Positions 17,131 to 26,348 of a stretch of DNA of 64,000 nucleotides are shown in pieces (positions within the stretch are counted from its first letter, which is position 1; the number at the start of each line of letters is the position of its first letter). Made by a program: the position numbers and the translations under genes. The stretch is from Lentibacter algarum (GTDB lineage Bacteria > Pseudomonadota > Alphaproteobacteria > Rhodobacterales > Rhodobacteraceae): assembly GCF_018860975.1 (NCBI RefSeq), contig NZ_JAHKQI010000009.1:124001-188000 (forward strand), given 5' to 3'. The notes below the pieces were generated by a model. That model was given only the letters and a program-made list of their open reading frames with translations. It did no database searches and was not told the DNA's origin.

Positions 17131-17330
17131 CCTTGCCCCACGCGTCACCCTGCGCATTGTTAGTACATTCGTTAACGCTCCGCTTGGCCGGATCGTATGC
17201 ACGCATTATGCACTGGTTTATGCACTGCGGTATGCATAGCTTAGGCACGGCCCTTGCGAAAAAGCTTAACGCCTTAACCTGCCGGAACGCAGGCTTTACG
17301 CTCTGTTTACCGGGCCGCCCTCGACCAACA
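17131..17330. other. Gene-free region carrying a TATGCA iteron array
   Basis: No gene is seen between the quinone reductase stub and the nucleotidase terminator. It contains GTTAACGC at 17171-17178, four phased TATGCA units at 17196-17236 (annotated separately), and two TTAACG/TTAACC motifs in AGCTTAACGCCTTAACC near 17263-17279. Confidence 0.55.
17196..17236. repeat. TATGCA iteron array, copy A
   Basis: Four TATGCA units begin at 17196, 17207, 17219 and 17231, spaced 11, 12 and 12 bp, so all face the same side of the helix. The 38 bp at 17199-17236 match 49256-49293 at 34 positions, beginning with an identical GCACGCATTATGCACTG. The phased spacing suggests cooperative protein binding; the protein is unknown. 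Confidence 0.7.
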
Positions 17331-17361
17331 AAAAAAGCCCCACACGCTTAGCGCGCGGGGC
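17330..17361 (-). terminator. Rho-independent terminator of the 5'-nucleotidase gene
   Basis: On the minus strand GCCCCGCGCGC, loop TAA, GCGTGTGGGGC forms an 11-bp stem that pairs fully only as RNA of that strand (two G-U pairs), followed by seven T residues (17330-17336 as A on the plus strand). It lies 36 bp beyond the nucleotidase stop. Confidence 0.88.
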
Positions 17362-17396
17362 CTTATCATTCTGCTAACCGGCTTGGGTCAAACTGC

Positions 17397-18959
17397 CTAC
17401 TTCACAGTAATTCGCCCATCGGTGTAAGGCGTGTATGCCCCGTTTTTTGCCAGATACTCAGCCGTTACATCAGCCAGATCAGGGCCAAAGTCATAGGCAT
17501 TTTCGGCATCACGGAACATCTTGTAACCGTCGCCCCCATTGCGGACATAATTGTTGGAAACCAGCTTGTAGACTTTTGCCATATCAAGCGGCGCACCGCC
17601 GACCATCACATCAGAAATGCGCGCTCCCGCGGGTTGGCTCGGGTCAACCGTGTAACTCATCCCGGCAACTTGAGCGAACCGTCCAGCAGTTTCTTCATAC
17701 TGGCTCGCACCGTTTTCAAGTGCCGCCAGAACAGCCTCGCCAGTGACTTCAAAGGTCGACAACGTGTTCTGGAACGGCAGCACTGAAAGCACCTCGCCCA
17801 TTGTCACCTCACCGGCGTCAATTGACGACCGTAGGCCCCCGCCGTTCTGAATGGCGATCTCGACGCCCTGGTCTTTCACCCGATCAAGCATCGCATCCGC
17901 AACCAGGTTGCCCATCGTGCATTCCTTGGAGCGGCAGGTCTCGCGATCTCCGCCGATCACTTCTGCCGCCTCGGCAACAACACGGCTCTTCATTTCTTCA
18001 ATCGGGCCAGCAAGATCGGCAACGCGCGCCACGATTTCCGCATCTTCAGCAACAGAAGCATCAAGCAAGATCGTGTCGCCAGTCGCCGCCGTCACAACGC
18101 CTGCGTCATCGAATGTCAGCACAAGGTGCCCGACATACTTCGAGTAAGCATAGGCCTGCACAACCGGCACATTTCCAACCATCGTCGGATAGGCCATCGC
18201 CCCCTCTTCGGTGTTGGAAAACTTGGTATGCGAATGCCCGCCAACCACAGCGTCAAGACCGGCAACAGCCTCGGCAATCGCCATGTCCTTCTTCACGCCA
18301 ACATGGTTGAGCGCGATGATCTTGGTCACACCCTCAGCTTCAAGCGCAGCAACATCGGCCTTCAGGCTTTCGATTTCGTCTTGAAAAACCACCGCCTCAC
18401 CCGGTGATGATGTTTCAGCCGTGTCCGTCGCCAACGCCGAGATAATCGCAACCTTCTCGCCGCCGACTTCGAGCACGACATGGTTGGTCACCTTCCCTGC
18501 CAGCACGTTGGAGCGCGACACATCTATGTTCCCGGAGATCACCGGAAACGAAACACCGTCAACCAGTTTGGCAAGTCCCTCAGGCCCGTCATCAAACTCG
18601 TGGTTGCCAACGGCCATCACGTCAAAGCCGACTTTCTCCATCATCTCGATTTCGACATCGCCCTTGTATGTCGTGTACATCAGCGAGCCCTGATACTGGT
18701 CTCCCGCATCCATCACCAGCAAGTTCTCGCCGGCAAGCTCTTTGCGCAACTCGGCAATCTTCGTCGCCACCCGCGCAAAGCCGCCAAAGCACTTACCCTC
18801 GGCGTTGTCCTCGGCGTTGCAGGTTGAGTCATACTTGTTGACGGGTTCAATCCGGCTGTGCAGATCGTTGATATGAACAATGTGCAGCGTGTAATCCGCC
18901 GCCGCTGCGCCTGCGCTCAGTGCCAAAGCCGAGGCCGCGCCCAAAATACGAGCAAACAT
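17397..18959 (-). CDS. Periplasmic 5'-nucleotidase / UDP-sugar hydrolase family protein
   Basis: A 520-residue exported metallophosphoesterase of the UshA/NutA family, which dephosphorylates extracellular nucleotides for nucleoside and phosphate scavenging. A signal peptide (MFARILGAASALALSAGAAA) precedes the catalytic domain with metal motifs HINDLHSR, MDAGDQYQG, VGNHEFDDG and VVGGHSHT. The C-terminal substrate domain has IQNGGGLRSSIDAG and NNYVRNGGDGY. Cys pairs near residues 47-57 and in RETCRSKECT could form disulfides. It is monocistronic with its own terminator. Confidence 0.93.
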   Translation of the reverse strand: MFARILGAASALALSAGAAAADYTLHIVHINDLHSRIEPVNKYDSTCNAEDNAEGKCFGGFARVATKIAELRKELAGENLLVMDAGDQYQGSLMYTTYKGDVEIEMMEKVGFDVMAVGNHEFDDGPEGLAKLVDGVSFPVISGNIDVSRSNVLAGKVTNHVVLEVGGEKVAIISALATDTAETSSPGEAVVFQDEIESLKADVAALEAEGVTKIIALNHVGVKKDMAIAEAVAGLDAVVGGHSHTKFSNTEEGAMAYPTMVGNVPVVQAYAYSKYVGHLVLTFDDAGVVTAATGDTILLDASVAEDAEIVARVADLAGPIEEMKSRVVAEAAEVIGGDRETCRSKECTMGNLVADAMLDRVKDQGVEIAIQNGGGLRSSIDAGEVTMGEVLSVLPFQNTLSTFEVTGEAVLAALENGASQYEETAGRFAQVAGMSYTVDPSQPAGARISDVMVGGAPLDMAKVYKLVSNNYVRNGGDGYKMFRDAENAYDFGPDLADVTAEYLAKNGAYTPYTDGRITVK

Positions 18960-19078
18960 GTCGAATCTCCTGTGTTGGTTAAGGCATGATGGTGCAACTC
19001 TTCCCGCAGGAGGTCAAAAGCTTTATGAAGCCGCTTCTGGGCTTGACCCTTTACTGCCTTTGAGGGCATCAAACCCGC

Positions 19079-19840
19079 ATGCTTATCCTCAAGATATTCC
19101 GCGCTGCCGAATGGGCCGCGCTCCGTGCTGAAGGCGAAAGCCAAGGTGCGCCGATAGATATAGCCGATGGCTATGTTCACTTTTCAACCCCCGAGCAAGC
19201 GCAAGAGACCGCCGCCAAGCACTTTGCCGGTGCCGATGATCTTATGTTGCTGGGGGTAGAGGCCGAGCCCCTAGGTGAAGCACTCAAATGGGAGGTCTCA
19301 CGCGGCGACGCCCTCTTCCCGCATCTCTACCGCACTCTAAAACTCTCCGATGTCGCCTTCGCTTGGCCCCTGCCGCTTGTGCATGGCACACATGTCTTTC
19401 CGGAAGAGCTCGCAGGTTTTGTTGACCCGACCCGCGCCCAGTTTGAGGCCTTCAAAGCGCTGGATCGCGACACCCCCATCGAGATGCTTAACCTCGTGCG
19501 TCTACGTGACGCCGCCGCCTACCCCGAAGGCCACGCGCTGCATGGCAAAGACCTGACAGGCGCCGACGCCTACGCAAACTATGGCCGTGAAACCGGGCCG
19601 ATTTTCCAGCGCAACAATGGCACAATCGTCTGGCGTGCGCGCTTTGAAGCCGTCCTCATGGGGCCAAGCAATGAGCACTGGGATCACATCTTTGTTGCGC
19701 GGTATCCGAATGCCAAAGCCTTTCTCGCGATGATCACAGACCCCGAATATCAGCGCGCCGTTGTGCACCGGCAATCCGCCGTGCTCACCTCACGCCTGAT
19801 CCGCACCAAGCCCTCATCTGGCAAAAGCGAGTTCGGATGA
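19079..19840 (+). CDS. DUF952-DUF1330 fusion protein
   Basis: A 253-residue protein with two small domains fused. Residues 1 to about 105 match DUF952 ([44 protein letters not shown]), a family related to ADP-ribosyltransferase-like folds. The rest matches DUF1330 ([44 protein letters not shown]), a ferredoxin-like dimeric fold. Neither domain has an established activity. The stop overlaps pyrD (ATGA), so it is translated with pyrD. Confidence 0.82.
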   Translation: MLILKIFRAAEWAALRAEGESQGAPIDIADGYVHFSTPEQAQETAAKHFAGADDLMLLGVEAEPLGEALKWEVSRGDALFPHLYRTLKLSDVAFAWPLPLVHGTHVFPEELAGFVDPTRAQFEAFKALDRDTPIEMLNLVRLRDAAAYPEGHALHGKDLTGADAYANYGRETGPIFQRNNGTIVWRARFEAVLMGPSNEHWDHIFVARYPNAKAFLAMITDPEYQRAVVHRQSAVLTSRLIRTKPSSGKSEFG

Positions 19841-20895
19841 ATCTGCTCGAAAAACTGGCCCTTTTCGGCATGCACCGCATCGACCCCGAGCGCGCTCACG
19901 GCCTCGCGGTCAAAGCGCTCGCGTCGGGCCTCGTGCCCCTGCCCGGCTCAGTTACATCGCCCCGTTTGGCAACCGAAATCGCAGGCCTCAAGCTACCGAA
20001 CCCCGTTGGCCTCGCCGCTGGTTTTGACAAAAACGCCGAGGTGCTTGCGCCGCTGTCACGCGCGGGTTTCGGCTTTGTCGAAGTTGGCGCAGTCACCCCC
20101 CGCGCTCAAGACGGCAACCCCAAGCCGCGGCTCTTTCGCCTGAAAGAAGACGCCGCCGTGATCAACCGCTTCGGCTTTAACAACAAGGGCATGCAAGCGG
20201 CCGCAACGCGGCTCGCCCAGCGACCGAAAGACGCCGTTATCGGCCTCAACCTCGGAGCCAACAAAGACAGCAACAACCGCGCCGACGACTTCGCCAAAGT
20301 GCTTGCCCATTGCGGCGATCACCTTGATTTTGCGACAGTCAACGTCTCCTCTCCCAACACCGAAAAGCTGCGCGACTTGCAAGGCGCCGAAGCCCTCGCC
20401 GCGTTGCTATCCGGCGTCATGCAAGCCAACGCCGCCCTCACAAAACCGCTGCCGATCTTCCTCAAAATCGCGCCAGACCTGACCGATGCCGAGATCACCG
20501 AGATCGGCGATGTCGCCCTCGCAGCGGGGCTTAGTGCAGTGATCGCAACCAATACAACTCTCTCTCGCGAAGGCCTGACAGGTGCTGACAAAGCAGAGGC
20601 AGGCGGCCTCTCAGGCGCGCCCTTGTTTGAGTCCTCGACACGCGTGCTCGCCAAGCTCTCAAAGTCCACCCAAGGTAAAATCCCACTTATCGGTGTCGGC
20701 GGCATCGCAACGCCCGAGCAGGCCTACGCCAAAATCCGTGCAGGGGCCTCGGCGGTGCAGTTTTACTCCGCACTCGTCTATCACGGCATGAGCCTTGTGC
20801 CGCAAATCGCCCGCGGGCTTGATGACCTCCTCAAACAAGACGGTTTCAGCAATGTTTCCGAGGCCGTCGGAACCGAAAGGGACACTTGGCTATGA
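19837..20895 (+). CDS. pyrD: Dihydroorotate dehydrogenase (quinone), class 2
   Basis: Fourth step of pyrimidine synthesis: oxidises dihydroorotate to orotate with FMN, passing electrons to quinone at the inner membrane. Class 2 hallmarks are the N-terminal amphipathic extension ([16 protein letters not shown]), [37 protein letters not shown] and the catalytic serine in [15 protein letters not shown]. The C-terminal FMN phosphate site [14 protein letters not shown] is complete. Length 352 residues is normal. It overlaps genes on both sides. Confidence 0.97.
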   Translation: MNLLEKLALFGMHRIDPERAHGLAVKALASGLVPLPGSVTSPRLATEIAGLKLPNPVGLAAGFDKNAEVLAPLSRAGFGFVEVGAVTPRAQDGNPKPRLFRLKEDAAVINRFGFNNKGMQAAATRLAQRPKDAVIGLNLGANKDSNNRADDFAKVLAHCGDHLDFATVNVSSPNTEKLRDLQGAEALAALLSGVMQANAALTKPLPIFLKIAPDLTDAEITEIGDVALAAGLSAVIATNTTLSREGLTGADKAEAGGLSGAPLFESSTRVLAKLSKSTQGKIPLIGVGGIATPEQAYAKIRAGASAVQFYSALVYHGMSLVPQIARGLDDLLKQDGFSNVSEAVGTERDTWL

Positions 20896-21233
20896 TCACC
20901 ATTTGGCACAATCCTCGCTGCTCGAAGTCGCGGCAAACACTGGCTTTGCTGGAAGAGCACGGCCACACACCAGAGGTGCGAACCTACCTCACAGACGCCC
21001 CTTCCGAGGCCGAATTGCGCAGTGTTGCCAAGGCGCTCGGCCTTGCGCCAATCAAAATGATGCGCACAGGCGAAGCCGAGTTCAAAGCCGAGGGTCTGAC
21101 CAAAGACAGCCCAGACGACACGCTCTTTGCCGCCATGGCCCGCGTGCCGAAACTCATCGAGCGGCCCGTCGTATTGGCCAACAACAAAGCAGCACTTGGC
21201 CGCCCGCCCGAAAGCGTGCTCGACATTCTCTAA
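20892..21233 (+). CDS. arsC: ArsC-type (glutaredoxin-dependent) arsenate reductase
   Basis: A 113-residue thioredoxin-fold protein. The active Cys10 is in [14 protein letters not shown], with the conserved RPVVL and KAALGRPPE segments near the end that bind the oxyanion. It would reduce arsenate to arsenite using glutathione and glutaredoxin. The ATG overlaps the pyrD stop (ATGA). No arsenite pump or ArsR regulator is present, so the role may be housekeeping or it may act on another oxyanion. It ends convergently, overlapping the MATE gene stop by 4 bp. Confidence 0.88.
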   Translation: MITIWHNPRCSKSRQTLALLEEHGHTPEVRTYLTDAPSEAELRSVAKALGLAPIKMMRTGEAEFKAEGLTKDSPDDTLFAAMARVPKLIERPVVLANNKAALGRPPESVLDIL

Positions 21234-22534
21234 GCGACACTGCGCTCCAACGCAGGATAGCGCAGCCACAGCGTCAGCCCGCGCGCCACAAACGAGATAT
21301 GCAGCGCCAGCCAAAGCCCGTGGTTTTCAAACACGGGCATCAACAGCCAAGCCATGACGGCGTAGATCACAAATGAAACCGCCATCATGTTGCGCATATC
21401 CGCCGAGCGCGTTGCGCCGATAAAAATGCCGTCGAGCTGCGAGTATGCGACAACCATCACGGGGGCAGCAACCAGCCACGGCAGGTAGCGTCGCGCCTCC
21501 TGCTGCACGTCCGGCGCCTTTGATATCAAGTCAATGATCATCGGCCCGAACAACCAGAACACCAGCGCCATAGCAAAGCCAAAGCCCAGCGCCCAAAGAC
21601 TGGTGAGCTTTGAAGCCGCGCGCACCTGAGCCACTGCGCGCTTTCCGTAGGCCTGCCCGACAAGCGCCTCGGCGGCAAAGGCAAACCCGTCAAGCGCGTA
21701 ACCTGCGATGTGCAAAAATTGCAGCAGCACCTGGTTTGCGGCCAGCGTCACAGTGCCAAAGCGCCCGCCGACCAACAGGAACGACACGAAGATGCCTTGC
21801 AACAACAGCGAGCGGATCAAGATATCAGTGTTCACCACCGCCATGCGTTTGAGCTTCTCGCGGTCAAACACCCGTGCCCAATCGTTCCAAGCGGGGCTAA
21901 GGAAAGCCTCACGACAAGCCCAGAGGCCAACACCAAAACCCGCCCATTCGGCGACAAACGTGGCCCAAGCCACCCCCGCAACGCCAAGCGACATGCCGAT
22001 CACAAACAGCAAATCAAGGCTCACATTGACACCGTTTGTCACCAGTTGAATGACCAGCACAGCCTTGGTGCGCTCCTGCGCAATAAGCCAGCCGGAAATG
22101 CCGTAGCTGGCAATCGCTGCAGGGGCAGACCAGATCCTGATCTGCATATAGGTGCGCGCCATGCCTTCAACTTCGGGGCTGGCTGGCGAGGCTGCGAAAG
22201 CGCCCCAAAACAGCAGCGGCTTGATCAGAATAAACACAACGCCGCCCGCAAGCCCGATCATCAAAGCCCGCGTTAGCAAAGCCGCGACTTCACCCGTCTC
22301 CCCCCGCCCTGCGGCTTGGCTGGTGAGGCCGGTTGTGCCCATACGTAAAAAGCCGAACACCCAGTAAATTGCCGACAAGATAATCGCGCCAACTCCCACC
22401 GCTGCGATAGGTGCAGCATCGGGTATTTGCCCGACAACAGCGGTATCGACAGCCCCCAACAATGGCACCGTCACATTGGCCAGCAAAATGGGGATAGCGA
22501 TCGTCAGAACCCGCCGGTGCGTTAGCTCAATCAT
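21230..22534 (-). CDS. MATE family efflux transporter (DinF subfamily)
   Basis: A 434-residue inner-membrane protein with about 12 hydrophobic segments arranged as two similar halves. The first helix (RVLTIAIPILLANVTVPLLG) followed by AVDTAVVGQI and the LRMGTTGLTSQAAGRG loop is typical of DinF-type MATE transporters, which expel organic cations or other compounds using Na+ or H+. The ATG at 22534 (GTG at 22537 is an alternative) overlaps the upstream thioesterase stop, so the three minus-strand genes here form an operon. Substrate unknown. Confidence 0.92.
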   Translation of the reverse strand: MIELTHRRVLTIAIPILLANVTVPLLGAVDTAVVGQIPDAAPIAAVGVGAIILSAIYWVFGFLRMGTTGLTSQAAGRGETGEVAALLTRALMIGLAGGVVFILIKPLLFWGAFAASPASPEVEGMARTYMQIRIWSAPAAIASYGISGWLIAQERTKAVLVIQLVTNGVNVSLDLLFVIGMSLGVAGVAWATFVAEWAGFGVGLWACREAFLSPAWNDWARVFDREKLKRMAVVNTDILIRSLLLQGIFVSFLLVGGRFGTVTLAANQVLLQFLHIAGYALDGFAFAAEALVGQAYGKRAVAQVRAASKLTSLWALGFGFAMALVFWLFGPMIIDLISKAPDVQQEARRYLPWLVAAPVMVVAYSQLDGIFIGATRSADMRNMMAVSFVIYAVMAWLLMPVFENHGLWLALHISFVARGLTLWLRYPALERSVA

Positions 22535-23048
22535 CACTGTCAGGCTTGCGCTGTGGCATCAAGAAATGCCCCGTCGCCTGCGCAAAACTGCGCTGCCGGT
22601 TGTCTTGCCAGGCTTCGACATGCACGCTCGCATAGCGTCTGCCCGAGCGGTTCACCTTGGCCCTCGCATAGGCGTCTCGCGGCAGGCCCGAGCGCAGGTA
22701 ATCAACCGTGAAGTCGATGGTCTTTGGCAAGCGGGGCAAATGTCCGGAGATGATTTCGTCGGCATCAAGTTCGCCCCGTTCCATCTCGTCCCAAAGCACC
22801 GCCCAGCCGAGGCCGATCACTGCCGCGACCTCAAGAAAGCCGCTGATCGCGCCACCGTGAATCGCAGGCAGCATCGGGTTGCCGATCAGCTTGTCATCAT
22901 AAGGTAAAATCGCGGTCAGCTCATCGCCGCGCCGGTCAAACTCGATGCCGAGAAAGTTGATGTAAGGCACGCCATGCACCAATGCAGCAAGCACAGCATC
23001 GCGGCGTTGTTTGATAACCTGAACAGGCTCGGGCCGTTTACGCGCCAT
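22527..23048 (-). CDS. PaaI-family hotdog-fold thioesterase
   Basis: A 173-residue hotdog protein. GVPYINFLGIEFDRRGDEL, LIGNPMLPAIHGGAISGFLE (the HGG helix with the catalytic-region residues) and RPTIDF-like LPKTIDFTVDYLRSG are PaaI/4HBT signatures. It hydrolyses acyl-CoA thioesters of unknown identity. The ATG at 23048 follows the stop of the adjacent paralogue by 1-2 bases. The two thioesterases and the MATE pump form a minus-strand operon. Confidence 0.88.
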   Translation of the reverse strand: MARKRPEPVQVIKQRRDAVLAALVHGVPYINFLGIEFDRRGDELTAILPYDDKLIGNPMLPAIHGGAISGFLEVAAVIGLGWAVLWDEMERGELDADEIISGHLPRLPKTIDFTVDYLRSGLPRDAYARAKVNRSGRRYASVHVEAWQDNRQRSFAQATGHFLMPQRKPDSDD

Positions 23049-23049
23049 G

Positions 23050-23463
23050 TTATTGCTCCACCGTAAAAGCGCCGGTTGCCACGGCGACAGGGTTGTCAAC
23101 ATCATCATCAACAGCCGTCACCCGCACAAAGGCGACCGAGCGGGTGATGTGGTAGCACTCTGCGCGCGCAACAATCGTCTGCTGCGGGGTCGCCGCGCGC
23201 ATGTAGTCAATGCGCAGGTCAATCGTTGCAGTGCCAGCGGGCGAACGCGGATGGCTCATTGTTGCGGCCCCCCCGCATGTGTCCATTAAAGCCGAAATCG
23301 CCCCGCCATGCAGCACGCCGGTCTCAGGGTCACCAACCAGCTTTGCATCGTAGGGCATCTCGCCCACAGCAACCCCATCACCGATGTCTGTCAACCGCAT
23401 GCCAAGCTCGCGACAATGCGGAAGCGCGGCCACAAACTGCTTCGCAAATTTGACCTTATCCAT
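23050..23463 (-). CDS. PaaI-family hotdog-fold thioesterase
   Basis: A 137-residue hotdog thioesterase, with GMRLTDIGDGVAVGEMPYD, ETGVLHGGAISALMDTCGG and TIDLRIDYMRAA. It is similar in plan to the next gene, suggesting an old tandem duplication. The ATG at 23463 is chosen because AGGAGA lies 8-9 bases before it; longer frames to 23550 lack a site. First gene of the thioesterase-thioesterase-MATE operon and divergent from the first merR gene. Confidence 0.88.
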   Translation of the reverse strand: MDKVKFAKQFVAALPHCRELGMRLTDIGDGVAVGEMPYDAKLVGDPETGVLHGGAISALMDTCGGAATMSHPRSPAGTATIDLRIDYMRAATPQQTIVARAECYHITRSVAFVRVTAVDDDVDNPVAVATGAFTVEQ

Positions 23464-23617
23464 TGGTGTCATCTCCTGCATATCGGCTCTAATTGCACGC
23501 ATACTTCCACGCTCCGTGAAGGCCTGCAAGCGCTGGCTGAATAATCCCAAAACAACTCATGCCTTGATCTTGTGTCTGCTGCACTCGCGCCATAAGTTAG
23601 CACCAAGGAGAACGACC

Positions 23618-23995
23618 GTGACAGAACAACGCCTCACCTTCAAGGATATGTGCGCCAAGTTTGATGTAACGCCGCGCACCCTGCGCTACTACGAATACAT
23701 CGAGCTGTTGCAACCCACCCGTGAGGGGCGCGCACGGTTTTATAGCCCCCGTGAAATTGCCCGCATGACACTTATTTTACGTGGTCGCCGTTGGGGGTTC
23801 TCACTTGAAGGCATCCGCCAGTTTCTCATGCTCTACGAAGAGCAAGGCACCGAAGCGCAACTTCAAACCTGGGTTGATTCTGCTGAAAGGCAGCTCAAAG
23901 AGCTTGAAAGACAACGCGCCGAACTTGATGAGGCCATCGCCGAGCTCACTCAGAACCGTGAAGAAACGCTGCGCGCCCTGCAATCCAAAAGGTGA
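23618..23995 (+). CDS. MerR family transcriptional regulator (paralogue 1)
   Basis: A 125-residue MerR protein. The winged helix-turn-helix covers about residues 6-75 (CAKFDVTPRTLRYYEYIELL, then RARFYSPREIARMTLIL), followed by a dimerisation coiled coil (about 80-120). GTG start with AAGGAG at 23605-23610. No cysteine cluster for metals is present, in line with MerR regulators of acyl-CoA metabolism (LiuR type). Together with its neighbouring paralogue it probably controls the downstream beta-oxidation genes. Confidence 0.88.
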   Translation: MTEQRLTFKDMCAKFDVTPRTLRYYEYIELLQPTREGRARFYSPREIARMTLILRGRRWGFSLEGIRQFLMLYEEQGTEAQLQTWVDSAERQLKELERQRAELDEAIAELTQNREETLRALQSKR

Positions 23996-24010
23996 CGCAA
24001 CGTACTCCTT

Positions 24011-24020
24011 ACGTTAACGT
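24011..24020. promoter_or_regulatory. Candidate MerR operator (ACGTTAACGT palindrome)
   Basis: A perfect 10-bp palindrome ACGTTAACGT, within TTACGTTAACGTCAA, lies between the two merR genes, 11 bp upstream of a plausible -35. MerR-type regulators of fatty-acid and branched-chain acid degradation bind similar dyads. Assignment is inference. Confidence 0.5.
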
Positions 24021-24030
24021 CAACTTTTGC

Positions 24031-24058
24031 TTGAAACGAGACCAACCCTGAGTATCTA
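24031..24058 (+). promoter_or_regulatory. Probable promoter of the second merR gene and fad operon
   Basis: TTGAAA (24031-24036) and TATCTA (24053-24058) with a 16-bp spacer resemble a sigma-70 promoter, 44 bp upstream of the GTG start at 24102. Confidence 0.45.
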
Positions 24059-24101
24059 AGGTGCATCACCAAGTTGCACACGACGGACAGGGAGACGTTC
24101 A

Positions 24102-24509
24102 GTGATTGATTCTGATGAAACCATGACAATCCGCCAAATGTGTGAGGCTTTTGACGTAACACCTCGCACCCTACGGTTTTACGAAGCCAAAGAGCTTCTC
24201 TTCCCTATTCGCGAAGGCCAAAAGCGCCTGTTCACCAAGCGCGACCGTGCCCGCCTCAAGCTAATTCTGCGCGGCAAACGCTTCGGCTTCAGCCTTGAAG
24301 AGATCCGCCAACTGCTGGAGCTCTACTATGTCGGTGACCAACAGCAAACGCAGCTTCAGGCAACCTATGGCATCGCACAGGAGCGCCTGAACGATATGGA
24401 ATCGCAGCGCGACGAACTCAACGAAGCGATCACCGATTTCAAAACCCAGCTTGACTGGCTCGGCAAGGTTATCGCGTCAAACGCCGATTTGCCCGCCGCC
24501 GCCGAATAA
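24102..24509 (+). CDS. MerR family transcriptional regulator (paralogue 2)
   Basis: A 135-residue MerR protein clearly paralogous to the previous gene: both share FDVTPRTLR, an ILRG(R/K) block and GFSLE-x-IRQ. The helix-turn-helix spans about 8-75 and a long C-terminal coiled coil (about 85-125) follows. GTG start with GGGAG upstream. It is 36 bp from the acyl-CoA dehydrogenase and likely cotranscribed with it, suggesting regulation of its own operon in response to an acyl-CoA. Confidence 0.88.
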   Translation: MIDSDETMTIRQMCEAFDVTPRTLRFYEAKELLFPIREGQKRLFTKRDRARLKLILRGKRFGFSLEEIRQLLELYYVGDQQQTQLQATYGIAQERLNDMESQRDELNEAITDFKTQLDWLGKVIASNADLPAAAE

Positions 24510-24545
24510 CCCAATCACTCACGCCAAAACCCGGAGACATTCACA

Positions 24546-26321
24546 ATGCCCAGCTACACAGCCCCCACAAAAGACCTGCAATTCGTTCTGCACGATGTTC
24601 TCAAAACGAGTGAATCTTCGATTCCAGGGTATTCCGATCTTGATCGTGACTTCACAGCCGCGGTGCTGGAAGAAGCCGGCAAGATCACCAGCGAAGTGCT
24701 CGCACCGCTGAACGTGGTTGGCGACAAAGAGGGCTGCACGCTCGAAAATGGTGTTGTGCGCGTGCCTACAGGTTTCAAGGAAGCGTTTGATCAAGTGCGT
24801 GAAGGCGGCTGGACAGGGCTTGATATGCCTGAAGAGTTCGGCGGCCAAAACATGCCCTACGTCCTCGGCACGGCAGTGGGCGAGATGTTCTCGGCCTCAA
24901 ACCAAGCCTTCACCATGTATCAAGGTCTCACCCACGGCGCGGCCTCGGCTATCTTGGCGCACGGCACGCAAGAACAAAAGGAAACCTACCTTCCAAACAT
25001 GGTGTCTTGCGAGTGGACAGGCACCATGAACCTGACAGAACCACACTGCGGCACAGACTTGGGCATGATGCGCACCAAGGCTGAGCCACAGGATGACGGT
25101 AGCTACAAAGTCTCCGGTCAGAAGATCTTTATCTCGGCAGGCGAGCACGAGATGTCAGACAACATCATTCACCTCGTTCTGGCAAAAATCCCCGGCGGGC
25201 CCGAAGGCATCAAAGGCGTTTCGCTCTTTATCGTGCCCAAGTTTATCGTCAACGACGACGGCACAGTCGGCGCGCGCAACGGCGTCTCGTGTGGTGCTAT
25301 TGAAGAGAAAATGGGCATCCACGGCAACTCGACCTGCGTGATGAACTACGACGAAGCCACAGGCTATCTACTCGGCGACATGCACAAAGGTATGCGCGCC
25401 ATGTTCACGATGATGAACGAAGCCCGCATCGGTGTTGGCATGCAGGGCCTCTCGGCCGCAGACGCGGCCTACCAAAACGCAGTGATCTACGCCAACGACC
25501 GCCTGCAAGGCCGTGCGGTTACCGGCGCTGAAAACCCAGAAGGCCCAGCCGATCCGCTGATCGTGCATCCTGATATCCGCCGCTCGTTGATGGACCAGAA
25601 AAGCTTCATCGAGGCCGCGCGCGCCTTTATCCTCTGGAGTTCGCAGCTGATCGACCAAGCCCACCGCGCCGAAGACGCCGACGCTGACGGCCTCATCTCG
25701 TTGATGACACCGGTTGTGAAAGGGTTCCTCACTGACGAGGGCTACGACATGACCGTTAAGGCCCAGCAAATCTTCGGTGGCCACGGCTACATTGAAGAGC
25801 ACGGCATGAGCCAGTTCACCCGCGACGCGCGCATCGCGATGATCTACGAAGGTGCTAACGGCGTTCAGGCGCTTGATCTTGTCGGCCGTAAACTGGCGCA
25901 AGATGGCGGCAAACACGTCATGGCCTTCTTCGCCCTGGTCAAAGATTTCTGCTCTGAGAACAAAGATGTGGAAGGCATGGAAGACTTTGTCGAGCCGTTG
26001 AAAGTAGCGTCAAAGCATTTGCAAACCGCTGGCATGTTCTTCATGCAAAACGGCATGAAAGACCCGAACGCAGCTCTGTCTGGCTCAAACGACTTTATGC
26101 ATATGATGGGTCATGTCTGCCTCGGCCTGATGTGGGGTCGCATGGCCAAAGCCTCGCTGGAAGCGCTGGCAAATGGCACCTCTGACGCGGCGTTCCACGA
26201 GACAAAGCTGGCAACGGGGCGCTACTATATGGCACGCCGCCTGCCCGCGACCGCGATGCACCTTGCGCGCATCGAGACGGGCGCAGAAACTGTCATGGCG
26301 CTCGCCGCCGACCAGTTCTAA
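24546..26321 (+). CDS. Acyl-CoA dehydrogenase with C-terminal extension (DmdC/FadE12-like)
   Basis: A 591-residue FAD-dependent acyl-CoA dehydrogenase, longer than the usual 380 because of an extra C-terminal domain (about 470-591, PF12806 type). N-terminal motif [17 protein letters not shown], the FAD/substrate block [13 protein letters not shown], and [18 protein letters not shown], which holds the catalytic Glu position, are clear. This architecture includes the 3-methylmercaptopropionyl-CoA dehydrogenase DmdC and long-chain FadE enzymes; the neighbouring thiolase and FadB make fatty acyl-CoA the more likely substrate. The DmdC role cannot be excluded. Confidence 0.93.
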   Translation: MPSYTAPTKDLQFVLHDVLKTSESSIPGYSDLDRDFTAAVLEEAGKITSEVLAPLNVVGDKEGCTLENGVVRVPTGFKEAFDQVREGGWTGLDMPEEFGGQNMPYVLGTAVGEMFSASNQAFTMYQGLTHGAASAILAHGTQEQKETYLPNMVSCEWTGTMNLTEPHCGTDLGMMRTKAEPQDDGSYKVSGQKIFISAGEHEMSDNIIHLVLAKIPGGPEGIKGVSLFIVPKFIVNDDGTVGARNGVSCGAIEEKMGIHGNSTCVMNYDEATGYLLGDMHKGMRAMFTMMNEARIGVGMQGLSAADAAYQNAVIYANDRLQGRAVTGAENPEGPADPLIVHPDIRRSLMDQKSFIEAARAFILWSSQLIDQAHRAEDADADGLISLMTPVVKGFLTDEGYDMTVKAQQIFGGHGYIEEHGMSQFTRDARIAMIYEGANGVQALDLVGRKLAQDGGKHVMAFFALVKDFCSENKDVEGMEDFVEPLKVASKHLQTAGMFFMQNGMKDPNAALSGSNDFMHMMGHVCLGLMWGRMAKASLEALANGTSDAAFHETKLATGRYYMARRLPATAMHLARIETGAETVMALAADQF

Positions 26322-26348
26322 GCCACCAAGAAAAGGAGCCCCGCCCCG

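Noticed and set aside
17196-17236. DnaA-box cluster / replication origin
   Set aside because: TTATGCACT resembles TTATCCACA but misses key positions, and no dnaA, parAB or other origin genes are nearby. Kept as an unexplained iteron array.
24546-26321. Firm naming as dmdC (methylmercaptopropionyl-CoA dehydrogenase)
   Set aside because: The architecture fits, but thiolase and fadB neighbours favour fatty acyl-CoA, and sequence alone cannot separate the paralogues.
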